A DNA stretch of 64,000 bases from Berkiella_A sp963976875 (GTDB taxonomy: Bacteria; Pseudomonadota; Gammaproteobacteria; Berkiellales; Berkiellaceae), in the NCBI GenBank assembly GCA_963976875.1, contig CAXBML010000002.1, positions 1 through 64,000 on the forward strand, written 5' to 3'. The notes under the pieces were generated by a model. It was not told where the DNA came from and did no database searches. It worked only from the letters and a program-made list of their open reading frames with translations. Below, in pieces: positions 61,118 to 64,000 of the stretch (its first letter is position 1; the number at the start of each line of letters is the position of its first letter). Position numbers and translations under genes: made by a program.

Positions 61118-61488
61118 GGAGTTGAGTTTTCTCAAGAACAAGAGTTAGTTGCCCTTATATTGCTGGGCGGGAGCATTATGACGTATTTAGCCCACCTGTG
61201 CATACACATCAAAAATAAAACCAAATTATTTTTAGGAAAAGCCACAAATAAGGCAAAACAAACTAGTTCAATCCTTGCCCGGCCCGATACATTTAAGCTA
61301 AGATAACGAGCTTATTATATGGTGCAGAATTATGGGTGAAATAATTCAAGGAAGTTATCTTCTGAAACCCCTAAAAAGTTGATTAACTTTCTTTGTGGTT
61401 TGGCCATTTAGTTATTAGTGTAATTATTGTAGGGCATGGTGCAGCGTAAGCTTGTAGCGATGCCTAAACCGAATCACAAGGGGAAACC
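61118..61488. other. intergenic region before rpmE
   Basis: 371 bases. A 45-codon frame from the ATG at 61169 (GGGAG upstream; basic, one hydrophobic stretch) is the only coding hint and is weak. No clear L31 autoregulatory hairpin could be identified by eye. The ribosome-binding site of rpmE is AAGGGGAAA at about 61477-61485. Confidence 0.4.
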
Positions 61489-61734
61489 ATGAAAGCTGAT
61501 ATTCATCCTAATTATAAAGAAGTTGAAGTCACTTGCAGTTGCGGGAATAAATTTTTGACCAAGTCTACATACGCCGGCGAAGCGATGAAGATAGAAGTAT
61601 GTAATGAGTGCCATCCATTTTATACAGGTAAAAGTAAAATCATGGATACGGAAGGCCGTGTGGATCAATTTATGCGTCGTTACGGTTCTTTAAACAAAAA
61701 TAAAGAAGCCGCGAACGAAAACAAGGACGATTAA
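61489..61734 (+). CDS. rpmE: 50S ribosomal protein L31, zinc-binding form
   Basis: 81 residues. MKADIHPNYKEVEVTCSCGN with Cys16 and Cys18 plus VCNECHPFYTG (Cys38, Cys41) are the four zinc ligands of the C+ form of L31; GRVDQFMRRYG is the conserved end of the core. A Lys/Asn/Glu tail follows. No C- paralogue is in the window. AAGGGGAAA precedes the ATG. Confidence 0.97.
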   Translation: MKADIHPNYKEVEVTCSCGNKFLTKSTYAGEAMKIEVCNECHPFYTGKSKIMDTEGRVDQFMRRYGSLNKNKEAANENKDD

Positions 61735-61772
61735 TCCTTTAATTAATATTGTTATCACGAATAGGTAAACAA

Positions 61773-63083
61773 ATGACCAAAGAGCTAAAAGAGAGCGCGC
61801 TAGCTTATCATGCTGAGCCTTGTCCAGGTAAATTAAGCATTAATATTACCAAGCCGACAGAAACACAAAGGGACTTAGCTTTAGCCTATACACCGGGAGT
61901 TGCAGAGCCTGTTCGTGAGATAAAAGCAGAACCAGACTTAGCATATCGTTATACTGCAAAAGGCAACTTAGTTGGTGTGATCACTAATGGTACAGCTGTG
62001 CTGGGATTAGGTAACGTTGGCCCTTTAGCCTCCAAGCCTGTGATGGAAGGTAAAGCGGTATTATTTAAACGTTTTTCAGATATCGATGTGTTTGATATTG
62101 AGGTCGATGCAGAAAACCCACAAACATTTATTAACACAGTTGCAAGAATTGCCCCTACTTTTGGTGGCATCAATTTAGAAGATATCAAAGGTCCGCAATG
62201 TTTTGAGATTGAGCAAGCATTGATTGAGCGATTAGATATCCCTGTGTTTCATGATGATCAACATGGCACGGCGATCGTGATTGCGGCCGGCATATTAAAT
62301 GCCATTGAATTACAAGAAAAAAAACTAGATGAAATTACGGTTGTTTGTTTAGGGGCTGGTGCAGCAGGCATCGCCTCTATGCGTTTGTTGATTGCACTGG
62401 GATTGCGTCGGGATCAAATTCTGATGGTAGATAGAACAGGGGTCATTCATACCGGGCGTTCAGACTTGAATCCTTATAAGTTTGCGTTTGCCGCTGAAAC
62501 AGAGAAACGCACATTAGATGAGGCACTAGAAGGCGCCGACGTATTTATTGGTGTTTCTGGACCTAATCTAATGACTGATCGCATGTTGCAGTCTATGAAT
62601 GATAAACCCATTATATTTGCGTTATCCAACCCTGACCCTGAAATATCGCCGGCATTAGCACATAGTGTGCGAAAAGATTTAATTATGGCCACGGGCCGTA
62701 GTGATTACCCTAACCAAGTAAATAATGTTTTGTGTTTCCCCTATATTTTTAGAGGTGCATTAGATGTTAGGGCTTCTCGTATTAATCAAGAGATGATGAT
62801 TGCCGCAGTTATCACGATTAAAGAAGTGGCTAAATTACCTGTGCCAGACATGGTTTACCAAGCTTATGATGATGTAAACGAATTAATTTTTGGGGCGGAG
62901 TATATTCTGCCTAAGCCAATGGACCCGCGTTTAAAAGACTTGGTCTCGGCAAGTGTGGCACAAGCGGCTATTGCGACAGGGGTTGCAAGATTACCTTATC
63001 CAGCGCACTATCCAAACATAGACGATATAATACAAGCTGAAGTGCCGATGGCGACACCTTCGCCTGATTCAGCAATTGCATAA
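61773..63083 (+). CDS. malic enzyme, short form without phosphotransacetylase domain
   Basis: 436 residues from the ATG at 61773; the upstream TTG at 61749 is less likely. Motifs: LAYTPGVAEPVREI, ITNGTAVLGLGNVGPLASKPVMEGK with the catalytic Lys region, HDDQHGTAIVIAAG (metal binding) and LGAGAAGIASMRLL (NAD(P) binding). It decarboxylates malate to pyruvate. Many gammaproteobacterial MaeB proteins carry an additional 320-residue PTA-like domain; here the protein ends after the malic part. mdh follows 27 bases later on the same strand, so the two form a malate-handling operon. Confidence 0.92.
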   Translation: MTKELKESALAYHAEPCPGKLSINITKPTETQRDLALAYTPGVAEPVREIKAEPDLAYRYTAKGNLVGVITNGTAVLGLGNVGPLASKPVMEGKAVLFKRFSDIDVFDIEVDAENPQTFINTVARIAPTFGGINLEDIKGPQCFEIEQALIERLDIPVFHDDQHGTAIVIAAGILNAIELQEKKLDEITVVCLGAGAAGIASMRLLIALGLRRDQILMVDRTGVIHTGRSDLNPYKFAFAAETEKRTLDEALEGADVFIGVSGPNLMTDRMLQSMNDKPIIFALSNPDPEISPALAHSVRKDLIMATGRSDYPNQVNNVLCFPYIFRGALDVRASRINQEMMIAAVITIKEVAKLPVPDMVYQAYDDVNELIFGAEYILPKPMDPRLKDLVSASVAQAAIATGVARLPYPAHYPNIDDIIQAEVPMATPSPDSAIA

Positions 63084-63110
63084 AATACTTACATTTATAG
63101 GGATATAAAA

Positions 63111-64000
63111 ATGGCTAGAAATAAAATTGCATTAATTGGCGCAGGAAATATTGGTGGGACTTTAGCTCACTTAGCGCTGCTTAAAAATTTAGGGGATGTG
63201 GTTTTATTTGATATTGCAGAAGGTGTTCCTCAAGGTAAAGCACTAGATTTATGTCAGTGTGGCCCTGTGGAAGGCTTTGATGGGCAGGCCATTGGCTCCA
63301 ATGATTATGCTGATATTAAAGATGCAGACGTGGTTATTGTTACCGCAGGTATTCCTAGGAAGCCAGGTATGAGCCGTGATGACTTGCTTGAAATTAATGC
63401 AAAGGTAATGAAATCAGTAGGGGAAGGAATTAAAGCTAACTGCCCAAATGCATTTGTCATCTGCATCACAAACCCTTTAGATGTGATGGTTAATTTACTC
63501 CAACAATCGTCAGGCTTGTCTGATAGCAAAATCGTGGGTATGGCGGGTGTATTAGACTCTGCTCGCTTTAGAACCTTTCTTGCATGGGAATTTAACGTTT
63601 CAGTTAATCAGGTTCAAGCTTATGTTTTAGGAGGGCATGGTGACACCATGGTACCTCTTGTTCAGTTAAGTAACATCGCTGGGGTGAGCTTAGCAGATAT
63701 GGTTAAAACTGGAAAAATGACCCAAGCAAGGCTAGATGAGATTGTAGATAGAACGCGCAAAGGTGGTGGTGAGATTGTTGGTTTATTAAAAACTGGCTCA
63801 GCATTTTATGCCCCAGCAACGGCAGCGATTAGTATGGCAGAATCTTACCTTTTAGATAAAAAACGCATTTTGCCTTGTGCGGTTAAAATTAAACCTGGCC
63901 AATATGGTGTTGAAGAAGCTTTATATGTTGGTGTCCCTGCCAAGATTGGCGCCAATGGGGTTGAAGAAGTCATTGAAGTCTCTCTGACTGAATCTGAGCA
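63111..64000 (+). CDS. mdh: malate dehydrogenase (5' part, cut by window end)
   Basis: 296 codons are visible with no stop; the family is about 310-320 residues, so nearly the whole gene is here. The N-terminus KIALIGAGNIGGTLAHLA is the NAD-binding motif, VTAGIPRKPGMSRDDLL binds substrate, GMAGVLDSARFRTFLA and LGGHGDTMVPL hold the active-site Arg and His. This is the LDH-like type of MDH. It oxidises malate to oxaloacetate in the TCA cycle. AGGGAT precedes the ATG. Probably co-transcribed with the malic enzyme. Confidence 0.95.
   Translation, partial: MARNKIALIGAGNIGGTLAHLALLKNLGDVVLFDIAEGVPQGKALDLCQCGPVEGFDGQAIGSNDYADIKDADVVIVTAGIPRKPGMSRDDLLEINAKVMKSVGEGIKANCPNAFVICITNPLDVMVNLLQQSSGLSDSKIVGMAGVLDSARFRTFLAWEFNVSVNQVQAYVLGGHGDTMVPLVQLSNIAGVSLADMVKTGKMTQARLDEIVDRTRKGGGEIVGLLKTGSAFYAPATAAISMAESYLLDKKRILPCAVKIKPGQYGVEEALYVGVPAKIGANGVEEVIEVSLTESE

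Noticed and set aside
61115..61306. 63-residue plus-strand frame from TTG
   Set aside because: The start lies in the T tract of a strong terminator; an internal ATG at 61169 leaves only 45 codons and weak evidence.

Overview
This is a 64 kb stretch of an AT-rich gammaproteobacterial chromosome. The mixture suggests a host-adapted relative of Legionella and Coxiella (Legionellales; Candidatus Berkiella would fit). The housekeeping genes are ordinary gammaproteobacterial ones: tex, uup, uppP, rpmE, a short malic enzyme, mdh, phrB next to a ybgA-type gene, frmA/adhC and cysZ. Between them lie many long proteins with no recognisable bacterial role and several with eukaryote-like features. The taxon is inferred from gene content; no rRNA gene is present.

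Layout. (1) 0-7.6 kb is accessory. It holds a truncated phage-defence-like gene, a NERD-domain membrane protein, two separate loci encoding small double-glycine-leader peptides with membrane partners, a class II Fic protein preceded by an operator-like array, and a 1.6 kb islet bounded by fragments of a tRNA-Met(CAU) 3' end. (2) 7.9-19.2 kb mixes small metabolic genes (thioesterase, prolyl aminopeptidase-like hydrolase, 2OG oxygenase, CPA2 antiporter) with two effector-like genes: a Ser/Thr kinase and a proline-rich protein whose centre looks like a RasGEF domain. A third, interrupted tRNA-Met fragment lies at 17.55-17.67 kb. (3) 19.4-27.6 kb has a second, larger Ser/Thr kinase, an acidic tandem-repeat protein, a BON lipoprotein, an MFS transporter, and a REP-associated tyrosine transposase bracketed by its own short repeats. 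(4) 27.7-30.6 kb is a DNA-repair and tetrapyrrole-type block (cbiX-like, phrB, ybgA-like). (5) 30.9-48.7 kb is rich in unknown proteins, with alkC, frmA, an outer-membrane barrel, glyoxalase I and cysZ interspersed. It includes a candidate OTU-type protease, a PP2C phosphatase whose metal-binding DGHGG segment sits at the wrong end of the domain, and a 97-residue protein ending in a CaaX prenylation box. (6) 48.7-64 kb is mostly core: tex, a DMT exporter, uup, a GGDEF/EAL protein, a TPP-riboswitch-controlled PnuC-type (PnuT-like) transporter, uppP, a PEP-CTERM protein, rpmE, malic enzyme and the start of mdh (cut by the window end).

How the genes may work together. Two protein kinases, a PP2C phosphatase, a RasGEF-like protein with SH3-ligand motifs, a Fic protein, an OTU-like protease and a CaaX-tailed protein together form a plausible host-signalling effector set. 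No secretion-system genes are in the window, so delivery is inference. The double-glycine peptides suggest interbacterial competition, but no dedicated ABC peptidase exporter is visible. The most unusual items are the rearranged PP2C, the RasGEF-like protein, the CaaX protein, the tRNA-Met attachment-site series, and the inverted repeat at 6.05-6.24 kb that carries interchangeable mini-palindromes.
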